Positions 1 through 11,197 of a stretch of 64,000 nt of DNA are shown piece by piece. Source of the stretch: Persicaria tinctoria. Its lineage: Eukaryota; Streptophyta; Magnoliopsida; Caryophyllales; Polygonaceae. The stretch covers positions 60,052,688 to 60,116,687 of the forward strand of contig JBANSL010000013.1 in assembly GCA_037127255.1 (NCBI GenBank), written 5' to 3'. The notes beneath the pieces were generated by a model. That model had not been told where the DNA came from, searched no databases, and worked only from the letters and a program-made list of their open reading frames with translations. Each line of letters begins with the position of its first letter. Position 1 is the stretch's first letter. Position numbers and translations under genes: made by a program.

Positions 1-24
1 TTTCATGCTCTCAGGTTTGAGACT

Positions 25-29
25 CCATA
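25..29. repeat. Target site duplication of outer element, left copy (CCATA)
   Basis: CCATA stands directly before the TG that opens the left LTR and recurs at 16011-16015 directly after the CA that closes the right LTR. A 5-bp duplicate is normal for Ty3 integration. Confidence 0.88.
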
Positions 30-901
30 TGATGCGAGACCATCTTCTACACCTCCAGACACGCCGATCATCTTAGGAGACGGACCTATGACTCGAGCCC
101 GAGCCAAGAAGTTGCAAAGAGACTCATTCATGTTTGTGAGTCACGCGTTATTCTCGAGCACGGTTCAACTCCCGGAGCCTACCTTGAAGACCTATATGTG
201 TATAGGGGTGCTTGAGGTCGAGTCACCTTAGGCTTGCTAGGGCCGAATTTCATAAGAGTTCTACCTTGTTTTATTTCCTATTTTAGCAACTTTCCTACTT
301 AAGCTAATTTAGGAAACTTTTAGGGTTAATTAATTAATTTCTGTAAGTTGTTAATTTAATTATTATTTTTGGGAGAATCGGTCAATTAGGTTACATATAG
401 CCGACTTCTCTCCTTGTAGAACTCACGTCTTCCATTATTCAGAAATACAGTGCTTTCTGTGAAACACAACTATGAGAAAGTCAATCGATTCGAAGCGTTG
501 CTCATCGATTGCACAATTGGTTATAGATCTAACTTGGTTTGTGTTGAGTTCGTCAACCTCGCGAGGGTTTGGTGATCCAGGTAATCACAAGTCCCCTCCT
601 TGTGCCTCCAAGTTGTCCGCTTGATTGTGTAAGGTTGTAGAGGCGGGCTTTATAGCCGTTGGTTTTGGTTCCTACCCTCTTAGGAGGCCTGAGGAGGAAC
701 CCTCTTAGGAGGCCTGAGGTCTTTGCCTCGTTCTATTTTAGTTCGAATCACCCATCTATCGGTCTTTATTTCATTGTTTTGTCGAGTCTTTCATTGCTAC
801 GTTTTGCGTGTTCTTATTCTGTTCTTGAGTCTTTGCTTCCGTTCTTGTCTTTGAGTCTTGATTGTCGAAGATTGAGCCATCCTATGACTAACCCCGTATC
901 A
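30..901 (+). repeat. 5' LTR of the outer CRM-like element (872 bp)
   Basis: Starts TGATGCGAGACC and ends CCCCGTATCA. It is a direct repeat of 15162-16010. The first 200 bases keep the reading frame of the pol C-terminus, ending with the stop codon near 230. A 23-24 bp tandem duplication around 672-720 (CTCTTAGGAGGCCTGAGG, present once in the 3' LTR) accounts for the length difference. About 41 base differences from the 3' LTR were counted by eye, roughly 5%. Confidence 0.9.
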
Positions 902-904
902 AAT

Positions 905-916
905 TGGCATCAGAGC
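905..916 (+). other. Primer binding site, tRNA-Met type
   Basis: TGGCATCAGAGC, three bases after the LTR end, matches the classic plant retrotransposon primer site TGGTATCAGAGC with one difference. The initiator tRNA-Met is the expected primer. Confidence 0.8.
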
Positions 917-2235
917 TTTGGTTTCCGACATCAAAGTTGTGTCTTTTCTTTCCCTAAACACAAAACCTACAAAAATAGAGTCTTTTTCTTTGTTCTTGGT
1001 CTTTAATTCTTGTTTCTTGAATTTTGATTATTATTAACTCCTTGTTTGTGATTGTTGTGGTTGCTAGCCTTACACACTAAGCCAGCCGAGACCCTTCAAC
1101 AAAGTGCAGCCGATTTCTCCTTGGTAGTAGTCGACATCCTTTGCTTGACAAGAACCATTTGGCCGCACCTTGGTTCTTTCACAAACCCTAATTTGTTTGT
1201 TGCTTCTATCTTGTTCTAGCCTAGATCTATTTATTTGATTGCCCAATTTAAATTCTGAATTTTTTTTGTGGTAGATATAATTGTTTTATCTATCATAAAT
1301 TATACAAAGGCTTTCATAGATCTACTGCCCAAAGATAGCCATATTTCATCTATATATATTTCATAAGGGCTACATACTTTATTTCATTCACCTTATTTTC
1401 TAAAGTTTTCGAGTCCTTTATAATAGTTGTTAAGTTTTCTTGCATTAGGCCAAAAAAAAAAAACAGTCCGAAATATTCAAAAAAAAAAAAGTGACATTCG
1501 AAACATTGACCTAGGAGGATAAAATTCACTAGGGGCAAAAGTAAGTTTAAAAAAAAAATAGAGAAGAATTGTTGTTCTAGTGCAAGAAACCTCAAAGGAC
1601 CATATTGGTGAATTTGTTTTAGCCTAGTCGACATTCCCTTGTTCTCAAACACATACCTCCCAAACCATAATTTTTTTTTTAAGCCCTACCTTGCAACTAC
1701 AACGTCCTTACTACGGGTTTAAATCAACAAGAGGTACAATTCCAAGTTTTTTCTTTGTTTTTCTTTTATTTCCTAGTCTTCCGAGTTGTTGTTGTGCCAC
1801 TGTCGAGCACATTGCAGCTCATGTCGAGTTGTTTTGGTCTTGTCGAGTACCATACAGCCCTGTCGAGTTGCTGTCCTTGTTGTGTCGAGTTGTTTTGTTT
1901 GCTGTGTCGAGTTGCTATAGCTCCTGTCGAGCTCTCTTTGTGCTGTTCGGGTATTCTTATCCTTTGTGTTGACCTGCACTTTGCTTCTGTCGCGTTCTTG
2001 TACTGTTTTCCAGTAAATTACAACCCTTGTTGAGGACCTTATTTGGTCATTCTTCATTCTTTCTCTTGATTACTTTCTTTGATTGTCAAGTCCTTGCTTG
2101 AAGTGTTGATTTGCCCAAAGCGGATTGCCCCAACAAGCATGTCATAACCAATTAGAGAGAAGTGTGTGAGAGAAACACATTGTGAGTTGTTTTATTTGCT
2201 AATCTTGACATAGTTCCGTGTTTGTTTTATTTGTG
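917..2235 (+). other. Untranslated leader of outer element, with phased TGTCGAG array
   Basis: No credible gene lies here. The stretch has A and T homopolymers at about 1450-1690 and, at 1801-1931, seven copies of TGTCGAG starting at 1801, 1822, 1841, 1861, 1883, 1905 and 1925. Short ORFs on both strands look like chance. Gag begins at 2236. Confidence 0.7.
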
Positions 2236-4634
2236 ATGTCTCGGCAGGTTAACAATCCGAACAATGCCAACAATGGCAACGACGACAACAATTCCGAAGC
2301 CACTATATCCGCCGCAGTGTTCAACAACACAATGAACACTCTTCACACCCAAATGAACACTTTTACCACCACATTGGCGGCGATAACGGATAGGCTGACG
2401 GCCTTGGAGGCTAGACCAACGAGTTCTAATAACCTTGGTGGTCAAGGTAATCAACGGCGTGACGAGACGCCTAATGATGAAAGGGAAGTCCGAAATCCTA
2501 ACCCTCCTCCTAACCCTAATTTTAATAATCCTATTTTTGAAGAGAATAACTCTCCACGAGGGGAGAGAAATGGTAGAAATAACGGATTTGTTAATGCGCA
2601 GGGGCAAGGACAGGGAAGAGGAAAAGGTCGTGGCTTCCAGGAGGAGTTCTACTACTCGGAGCGTGACGATGACTTCCAAGAGGAGGACTATTGGGATCAA
2701 CGCCCAAGGCGGAACGATAGAGGAGGACGTTACCAATACCGTGAGCCTAGAGATCCTTATCAAGACGGCATAGGTAAGGTTACGGTAAAAATTCCTTCCT
2801 TTGATGGTAAGACAGATCCAGATGCATATATAGACTAGGAAACTAAAATGGAACAAATCTGGAACTGTCACAATTTTTCCGACCCTAAGAAAGTTCAATT
2901 GGGTTCTTTAGAATTTCAGGGATTTGCTTTTATTTGGTGGGATAATATGGTTAAGGAAAGAAGAAGAGCCCTTGATGCACCTATCACGTCTTGGAACCAA
3001 TTGAAAGCTTTGATGAGAAATAGGTTTGTCCCTCAACACTATGATCGAGAGCTTATGCAACGATTAGAAAATCTTAAGCAAGGTAACAAAACTGCTGAGG
3101 AAACATTTAACCTTATGTAAGAAACTATGGCTAGAGCCAATGTGGTAGAATCACACGAGAAAACTAATGCTAGATATCTTAGAATCTTGCATCCCGCCTT
3201 AACTCATGATATTGATTGCTTTCCTTATTCTACTCCTACTGAATTGTTACATTTAGTTATTAAAGTTGAACATGGAGCTAGATACAGGAACCAAGGCGGA
3301 AGATGGACGAGCGGACAGCCCCAAACTTGGCGCCAAAACCGGCCACAACAGCCCCAAGGGCAGCCTGACGGCGGTTACACCTCTCGGCCAAACCAAGCCC
3401 CTGGGAGAGGAGATGGCCGAACCAACCCTATAGCTTCTGACAAGGGTAAGGCGTCTTGGACATGACGAGATTCGTCTGGGACATCTACTGGTCCCAAAGG
3501 GAGTAATCCTAACCCCTCTACTTCTATATCTAGGAAAATTGTGTGCTTTAAATGTCAGGGTAGAGGCCATACTATGAAAGATTGTCCCAATAAGAAAACC
3601 CTCATGATTAATCACTTAGGTGAATATGTGTCTGACAATTCTTGTGATGAAAATGAAGAGCATGCTAATGATAATGATCAAAACCTTAATCTGCTTACTT
3701 ATGATGAGGATGATGATGACATTGATTATGAACATGGAGAATCATTGATTGTTAGGAGAGTCTTAAGTATTGTTCCTGCACCATGTGATGGAAATCAACG
3801 TGAGAATCTATTTCTTACTAGATGCTTAGTTAAGGGTAAAGTGGTTAAGGTGATCATTGATGGGGGAAGTTGTTGTAACTTAGCTAGTCAAGAGATGACT
3901 GATAAATTAAAACTTCCTACTATTCAGCATCCTAGGCCTTATAGATTGCATTGGATGAATGACTACGGTAATTTGAAAGTGAATAGGCAAGTGAAAGTGC
4001 ATATCAAACTAGGACATTATGAAGATGATGTGTTATGTGATATTGTACCTATGCAAGCCTGTCATATTTTATTAGGACGTCCTTGGCAATTTGATTGTAA
4101 GGTCTTGCATGATGGTTTTACTAACAGATATTCCTTTACTTTTCTGGGCAAGAATGTGGTTCTCAAGCCTATGACGCCAACCCAGGTGGATGATGAGATT
4201 GAGAAGCGGAAGGTAAGTAAAGGTGAGTTAGATAAGGAGACTCAGTCGAGCCATGTGTCTACCCCTACTCGGCCTAAGGGTGTATTTTTGGCTTCCAAGA
4301 GTACATCTTTAGACGAGTTTGCGGATGGGGAAACTACCCTCATGCTCCTATGCAAAGGGTTGAATATGTTGAGTGACGAGCTTGAGCTACTCTCCCTCCT
4401 TGCATCCTATCTCTTATTGAAGAGTATAAGGATGTTTTCCCCGATGACATACCAGCAGGTCTACCCCCTGTCAGAGGAATTGAGCATCAAATCGATCTCA
4501 TTCCAGGGGCTGCATTGCCTAATAGGTCTACTTATAGAATGAATCTCACTGAAACCCAAGAGGTTCAATCCCAAGTCCAAGAACTGTTGGACAAAGGATA
4601 CATTAGGGAAAGTTTGAGTCCATGTGTTGTGCCT
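2236..4634 (+). pseudogene. Gag-protease-start of reverse transcriptase, outer element (broken)
   Basis: The start is chosen at MSRQVNN because the following residues begin a typical Asn-rich Gag N-terminus. One frame runs through the capsid region (IPSFDGKTDPDAY, WNQLKALMRNRFVPQHY), the zinc knuckle CFKCQGRGHTMKDC at about 3544-3585 (CX2CX4HX4C), and the aspartic protease with active-site block IIDGGSCCNLAS near 3857-3890 and the flap-side block HILLGRPWQFD. Three in-frame stops break it: 2836-2838, 3118-3120 and 3463-3465. Near 4390 the frame shifts, and the reverse transcriptase N-terminal segment (YKDVFPDDIPAG, DKGYIRES) continues in the new frame to 4634, where the inner element enters. 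The first and third stops fit C-to-T or G-to-A decay. Confidence 0.88.
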
Positions 4635-6185
4635 TGATGTCTGCATTTTTAGTCTTATTTTACATCATGTTTTCATTCCATTTGAGTCATTTTATTAGCT
4701 TTTGTGTTGGGAATGTGTGTCGTTTGTGTTAGTTTTCGTATTATTCAAGATATGGAGTCTACACAAGCTTTGGTGTGATTTTATAGCTTTTGGAGCTGAT
4801 TTGGAAGAGTTTCGATGCACTTTAGAGCTTAAGGAAAAATCATGAGGGCAATGGAGAAGCAAAGCAAAAAGGAAAAAGTGGTGCAGCTGGAGAAAATCCT
4901 TATTTTTGCCATCCATTACTTCGATTCAAGTTCTGGAGCCTTCATGAGAGTTGTAGTCCTTGAAAAGAGCTTTCCAACGCATATTTATATGCGTCAATTG
5001 GATGAACGAGGACTCAGGAAAGTGCGATTGAAGACAGAGTCAAAAAGCTGGAGAAAAACATAGGCTATTGCGTTCGAACAGAGCCTCGGCGTCGACCTTC
5101 GCCCCCTCGGCGCCGACACCCAGCGAATTCCAGTAGCACTGTAAGCGAACAGACCCTCGGCGCCGACACCCAGACCCTCGGCGCCGATACCCTGCGCACT
5201 AGGAGAAATTTTCTGCGGGCTGATTTACTTACTTAATGGGCTTTTTAATTAGGGTTTTCTTCTTAATCTCTTTTAGGATCTTTTACTTAGATAGACTTGA
5301 GATATTTTATCCTTCCTTAGTTAGATTTTATTATTTTCCTAAGATTAAATCTCTTTCCTTGGAGATTAAGTCTAAAATTCTATCTTTAAATAAAGCCAAT
5401 TAGAGGCTAATTAGGGATATCTCATGACAGGGGACGGCTGAATTTACAGCAGCAGCAGACGCACGTTTTGGAGTTTTTGGTGGAAGGCTTGAACGTGAAT
5501 TTGAAGGTTTTGTTTTATGCAATTTGCGATTATGTATTCTTCCATTGTTTTTGTGTTTTTCTTTGCAATGAGTGAGTAGTTCCCCCATCTTCTAGGGTTG
5601 GGGTGAACCCAACAATGAGCATGTGTGTGGATGAATGAATCTATGTTTATTTGATGTTTTTATCTTATTCTACCCATGTACTTAACCCTTTGATGAAAGT
5701 TTAAGGGAATTCATTGTTGCAATTGAATTGAAAGAGGAGATTGTTAACATTGATAGTAATTAGGGATCTTTGACGAAAGTGAAAGAGATCTAATTAAGAA
5801 AAGTAGAAACAAATAGGTTTTATGTGATCACCTCTATTATCTATTTGTTGAGTATGCGAACGCTATCTCTTTAAGATAAAAGCATGATTTCACATATGAT
5901 TCATTGATTTATACATGTGTTTGTTGTTGTGGTAAGCCCTAATCTTAGAAGTTCCTTCTCATATATTGCATTCGTGTTATTTGCTTGTTAAGTGAATTTG
6001 TCATAAATTACAGCAACCACTTTTGCCCTTAATTCCCCTATTTTCGACCATAAAAACAACTAGGATAGAACCGCTGACATACTCCCTTGGATCGACCTTG
6101 ATTTCCACTATACTATAGAGGGATTCGAGCATAAATTTATTTGATTGGAGTGAGCATAGGCATCGATCTCCCCTCACGCACGTCA
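4635..6185 (+). repeat. 5' LTR of the Athila-like element (1551 bp)
   Basis: Direct repeat of 11198-12762. The 14-bp length difference is explained by one indel near 5990 (5') and 12550 (3'). About 38 substitutions were counted by eye, near 2.5%. A GC-rich block at about 5088-5195 holds repeated CCTCGGCGCCGACACCC units in otherwise AT-rich DNA. TTTAAATAAA at 5385-5394 is the best TATA-box candidate. Confidence 0.92.
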
Positions 6186-6188
6186 AAT

Positions 6189-6206
6189 TGGTGCTGTTGC
6201 CGGTGA
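6189..6206 (+). other. Primer binding site, tRNA-Asp type
   Basis: TGGTGCTGTTGCCGGTGA, three bases after the LTR end, differs at three positions from the sequence complementary to the 3' end of plant tRNA-Asp. An Asp primer is characteristic of Athila elements. Confidence 0.75.
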
Positions 6207-6304
6207 GTAATCAATCGCGCATAATCTAGTTGTTTTAGGGTTGGGAATAGCCCATCCCTATATTTCTTTTTAATTTTGTTTTCTTTGTTTTTGTTTGAAG
6301 GTTT

Positions 6305-7744
6305 ATGCGAAGAAGTGGCCGTCCTCTATACGAGCCATTCACCGAGCCCGAACGTGTTCTACACCAACGTCTAAAGGAAAAGCTTAGGCAAAAGATGGAG
6401 GATTTGGAGGCTTTTCGCACGGAGGTAGAAAGGCTTCGCCAGGAGAATCAAGAGGTTGCGCAGCGGGAGGTTGCATCCAATCTAGCTCGACAAAGAGAGA
6501 GCGACGCCGCTAGGGTAGCAAGGGAGGAGGCCAAAAATCTTAGGGAAGAGTTGGAGAGAATTCCAACCAATGCTCGCCAATACATGCACCCTACGCTGCG
6601 GGTGCTGGAGTCAGCCATCGTTCTCCCCAACATCAACTTTGAGATCAAGACTAGCTTCCTTACCATGGTGAAGCGGACTCCATTCGAAGGGAAACCCAAT
6701 GAGTGCCCTATGGAGCACATGAAGGAGTTCAAGGAGATGTGTGATACCATAGCCGATGGAGCCAACTTGGAGTATGTTCGCTTGAAGGCTTTCCGCTGGT
6801 CCTTAGTGGGAAAAGCCATTCATTGGCTCGAAAGCTTGCCGCCGCGATCCATCAACATATGGGAGGAGCTTCATGATCTATTCATGAGAAAGTTCTTTCC
6901 ACCTATGAAGACGACGGAGCTGCGCAAAAAGATCACATTCTTCAAGCAATTAAGGAATGAAACTCTCGCCGAAACTTGGGAAAGGTTCAAGGAGTTGATT
7001 CGCCAATGCCCTACTCATGGGAAACCACCTTATGTTTTGCAAGAGATCTTCTTCAACGGCATCAACTCGGCTACTAAGGATCGGATCAACATCCACACAT
7101 CCTATAGATACATTGAGATGCTTCCTCAAGAGGCGTGGGATGCACTTGACAAGCTCATGGAGTTTGACACTACTTATGGGACTCCTGCGAACATTGATGC
7201 GAGGCCCTCTCCATCGATACCACTTTATCAACCTTCCGATGGGATTGACCCTGATATGCGGCAACAATTTATGGAGGATGAGGATAGAAAATTGAAGAAA
7301 CAAGTAAGTTTTCTCTCCAACAACAAACCGTGTATAGAGTGTGGGTCCACTTCCCACATTACCACCGCTTGCCCACATGTCGAACAAGTGCAATCCGCTG
7401 AATCATATGGAGGAGCAAACTACATGAGAGGTCTTTATAGGGGCCAAGGCAATTACTACTAAAGGAACGACGGGCACCCCAATTGGGGTAACCATCCTCC
7501 TCAAAATGATCAACGACCCCCATATAGACCTCCAGGCCATGTGGATCGTGAGCAACCTAGGGATGATATGAGATCTATTTTGGAGGAGCTAAGGAAAGGC
7601 CAAGCTGAGGCCAAGGTGGATGCTAGACAGTTCAGTTTGGAGATCAATACGCAGCTGCGAGGCATGAAGGCAAGGTTTGGGGACATTGATATTTGGAGGA
7701 AGAACAAGGAGTGGGAAGGTTCTACCAGAAAGGGAAGCCAATGA
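6305..7744 (+). pseudogene. Athila-type Gag, interrupted by one stop codon
   Basis: The 385-codon ORF starts MRRSGRPLYEPF with a coiled-coil-like Arg/Glu-rich stretch at residues 20-85. The retrotransposon Gag core follows at about residues 130-260, with blocks AIHWLESLPP, WEELHDLFMRKFFPP and ETWERFKELIRQCP. CIECGSTSHITTAC near residue 345 is a CX2CX4HX4C zinc knuckle. A TAA at 7460-7462 ends the long ORF, but the frame stays open after it to 7744 with Gag-like content (PPYRPPGHVDREQ and an amphipathic segment), so the stop looks secondary. In the family, Gag forms the particle that packages the RNA. The downstream protease frame overlaps from about 7677. Confidence 0.82.
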
Positions 7745-9119
7745 GAAAAGAGAAAAAATCGGCCAACCCAACACAGGCCTCGGCGCCGACCCCTCTACCC
7801 TCGGCACCGATACCCTGACAGTGAACAAACCTACTGCATTCGAACAGGCCCTCGACGCCGATACCCCTGACCTCGACGCCGATACCTCTGCAGACCAATC
7901 CGCACCCATACCCGATGTGTTGACCACTCCAAATGCCAAACCCAAGCTCCCTTATCCCTCAAGAGCTCTCAAGGATCCCACCGAAGTGAAGTTTAGGAGA
8001 TTTGTGAAGATTCTCCAAGGCTTAAATGTGACTATCCCCTTTACCGAGGCCCTTCAAGAGATGCCGGCGTACATCAAATTCTTGAAAGAGATCTTGAGCA
8101 ATAAGAGGTCTATGTCGGAGATTTTGGAGGATTGCAATGCCGTCAACTTCCCCGAAAAGAGAGCTGACCCGGGCAAGTTCACCATCACCACTGGCCTAGG
8201 TGAACATCGATATCAAGCTTTATGTGATCTTGGTGCAAGCGCAAGCCTTATGCCACTCTCCATATGGTCTAAGATTAACATGGGACCAATAGTACCCGTC
8301 AACATGCGACTCTATATGGCGGACAACTCCTCGGTAGAACCTACCGGTGTGATGGATGATGTACCGATAAAGGTAGGTAAGTTCTATGTTCTCACCGATT
8401 TCATAGTACTTGATATGCCTATAGATCTTGTTGTGCCCATTATCCTAGGGCGCCCTTTCTTAGCCACGGTGGATGTGGTTATCAATGTGAGGAAAGGTCT
8501 CATAACTTTCAAAATTGGGGATGAGCTTGTTGAATTTCAATTTGACCCCAATCTAAGGGAGGTAAGAAAAACGGAGGTCAAGATGGTTTACACGGACATG
8601 GAGAGGACCTTGACTCATGAGGAGTCCATTCGTATACCACCCACCGAAGAAGAGGAGAGCATCATTGATGAGCTTTTGGCCACCCTTCAAGAAGATGAGA
8701 GCGAAGAAATTGAAAAGGCCACTACTGACCTCTCGGCGCCGACACTCTCAGCCTCGGCGTCGACACCCTCGGCCTCGGCGTCGACACCTCCAGCAGCAAG
8801 ACAACGTGAAGACGATGGTTGCGCTACCATGGAAGGAAGAGTTGATGAGCAAGGAAAGAGTTGGGCCGAAGACCACCATCCCGGTCCCAACAAGGTAAGT
8901 CAAGGTATGGATTTCTCTACCCCTATTTCCATTAAAAATTTATCTATTACAAATGGAAGAGGTTTTCCTTGGTTTGTGAGATTATGTAGGGGATGCAATG
9001 AGGATCCAAAAGCTTATGAGGTAGGAGATACGGTGTACATCTCCAAGACCAAGAATCAATGGTTCCCTAGCAAATTCAAAGAGAAGAAGGTTGGTCCATA
9101 CGAAATTCACAAGATTTGA
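7677..9119 (+). CDS. Athila-like protease polyprotein fused directly to an integrase-tail remnant
   Basis: This 480-codon ORF opens with a segment resembling the Gag-Pro linker of Athila (RTRSGKVLP). The aspartic protease domain lies at about residues 160-290: ALCDLGASASLMPLSIW has the catalytic Asp in the D-x-GAS context, and VVPIILGRPFLATVDVVI is the second conserved block. Residues from about 440 (YEVGDTVYISKTKNQWFPSK, then KVGPYEIHKI) resemble the integrase C-terminal tail. Everything between, about 3 kb of pol in full-length relatives, is missing. Ser/Ala/Thr/Asp-rich linkers at about residues 35-80 and 350-375 are encoded by the same GC-rich motif seen in the LTRs. The first Met may not be the true start; expression by frameshift from gag is possible. 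No stop breaks this ORF. Confidence 0.75.
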   Translation: MGTLIFGGRTRSGKVLPEREANEKREKIGQPNTGLGADPSTLGTDTLTVNKPTAFEQALDADTPDLDADTSADQSAPIPDVLTTPNAKPKLPYPSRALKDPTEVKFRRFVKILQGLNVTIPFTEALQEMPAYIKFLKEILSNKRSMSEILEDCNAVNFPEKRADPGKFTITTGLGEHRYQALCDLGASASLMPLSIWSKINMGPIVPVNMRLYMADNSSVEPTGVMDDVPIKVGKFYVLTDFIVLDMPIDLVVPIILGRPFLATVDVVINVRKGLITFKIGDELVEFQFDPNLREVRKTEVKMVYTDMERTLTHEESIRIPPTEEEESIIDELLATLQEDESEEIEKATTDLSAPTLSASASTPSASASTPPAARQREDDGCATMEGRVDEQGKSWAEDHHPGPNKVSQGMDFSTPISIKNLSITNGRGFPWFVRLCRGCNEDPKAYEVGDTVYISKTKNQWFPSKFKEKKVGPYEIHKI

Positions 9120-11197
9120 CCCGACGCAATGGAGTTAAAGGACAAGGAAGGAGTCCTATGCAAGGTCGAACTAGAGAGTCCGGAGGAGGAGGCCCGTGCC
9201 ACATGGGCCTTGCGAATGCCCACATGAGCTTAAGCGAAGAAGTCGGCCTAGCGACTTAAAAATCTAGAGCTTGTACATGGACCTATGATTATTTAGGATT
9301 TTATATTTGTTGGTTTTGGTTTTGGATTTTGCTTTGGTTTTTCTTTAAACTTTGTTTTTGGAGGTTTTGGTTTTGATTGCTAACGAAGTGGTAGGTGCTA
9401 AGCATGACGAAGGGACAACATTGGAGCATGAAGTCTGTCGACGTCAACTATCACTGGTCGATGACGACTCTTGGGCACGATAGTGGCACCTATTTCCGGT
9501 CGGAATGAGCTCCAATTCTATCTTGTAAGTTTTCGTTTACACTCATCTCTTATTTTTTTGAGCTTATACTTTGAGGACAAAGTAATTTTTTAAGTATGGG
9601 GTGGGGGTAACAACTTATTATATGCTTATGGTTTGAGGTTTGTTTTTGGTGGTGTTGTTTTGCATTGTTTTGTACTTTTGCATATTTTGCATTTTTTATT
9701 AATTCAAAAAAAATATACAAAAAAATTGAAAAATGTCGAAAAAAAACAAAGAAAAAAAATGCATGTTTATTTATTGTCTTAGCCTTTATTTTAGTTTTAG
9801 TTTAGTTCGAAACACCTAACTTAGATGTCCTATGATGATGCCTAATAATCGACTTGATCATGTAAAACCTATTATATGTTTGGATGGTTTAGCCTAAGTC
9901 TCCTGAAAAGTTTGATTTTTATGTGGTAATTTGACTTGCGATTATAATTGAGCATATATGATTCTAGGTAGAGGTGATTGAAATCCAAATCTATGTCCTA
10001 GTGAGAAAATTTTGACCTTATAGGGAACGTTCTTCATATATTTCCCTCTATTTTTTATGTGTGATGTACTCTCCTTATGTGATTACCTCTTGACATTGAT
10101 GTGGTTATCTATTTCTTGAGACCGATTATGAGATACTAGTTCATTGCTTATTAAAATTATATGATGGAGGAATTATATTTTCTTAGCCACATTTCATCCA
10201 TTCATTTACCTACCTTGCATATTATCTTTGCTTGAAACCCTTTGAGCCTTAGCCTATTCTTTGTTAGCTCCACAAAATTGATTCCTAGCCGATTATAAGC
10301 TTGACCCTTTATCCGGGAATTAGGATTTAGAGTTGGTTGGAAATTGATCAAGTTGAGTTTGATGAGAAAAAGCTAAGTTGTTGAGCTTTGTTGAGATGCT
10401 TTGAGTGAAGTTATGTAAGGTTGTGCATTATTCCTCATATTGTTCTTATATTTTAGAGGCTCCGAAAATTTATATATATGTATTATTATCGAAAGAAAAA
10501 AAAGAATGAAAAAAATTTGTGTCGGCGAAAAGAAGAAAAAAAATAGAGAAAAAGAAAAAAAAGTGTTTATTAAGAGCCTAGTTTATTATATGTGAGAGTT
10601 GGATGAAATTGTTGGTTTAGAAGTATTTTCATGGGTTGATGATCTTGATTGCTGATGAGCATTGGTTATGTGCTGAATTTTGAGATGAGTTGTTTGGTTG
10701 AGTTGAGTTGGAAGTTTAGGGGTCTTGATTCCCGGATTTTTAGCACCAATTTGCCTAAATAATTCCATACCTTTTATTTCTCACCAAACCACATTACAAC
10801 CCGGCCGAATGAAGTCTTCTTTGAAGTCTTTCATTGAGCCGTAAGTCCTCTTGATGATTTTGATTGCTTTGACATCTCCGGTGGAGAGATTGGTGATATA
10901 AACAACAATGTCTATGTAGCTTTTTGCATTAAGGATTGAGTTGAGAGATGTTATTCAAAGCTTAAACACATTGAGAGTTGAGTGAAACACATATATCCTT
11001 GTGAGGTTGGATTTCGATTGCTTTTGCTTAGAGTTGCTTATATATGTGTGATGACGTTTGATTGCTTGATTCTTTTAGACCACTTGCGCTTATGATGTTG
11101 CTTTTTGGCGAAGGCGAAGACTTGAAGGATGTGTTGTAGGTAGTGGTTGTTGTTTGGTTATTGCTTGAGGACAAGTAAGTCTAAGTATGGGGTGTTT
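9120..11197 (+). other. Non-coding internal region of the Athila-like element with two polypurine-tract-like motifs
   Basis: About 2 kb without a credible gene. After the pol remnant, a few codons of integrase-tail-like sequence continue in frame past the stop at 9117-9119. A motif of GAGGACAA followed by TAAGTATGGGGTGGGGGT ends at 9608, and a near copy (GAGGACAA then TAAGTATGGGGTG) ends right before the 3' LTR at 11197. The second is the likely plus-strand primer; the first is an internal duplicate. The rest is A- and T-rich low-complexity DNA. Confidence 0.65.

Noticed and set aside
1755..2057. ORFs on both strands in the TGTCGAG zone
   Set aside because: They overlap each other, and the composition follows the repeated motif rather than coding.
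2227..2898. 223-codon minus-strand ORF across gag of the outer element
   Set aside because: It is antisense to a clear Gag frame, has no recognisable domain and an Ile/Val-rich composition produced by the Asn-rich sense codons.
6448..7393. Minus-strand ORFs of 123 and 147 codons
   Set aside because: Shadows of the Athila-like gag on the opposite strand.
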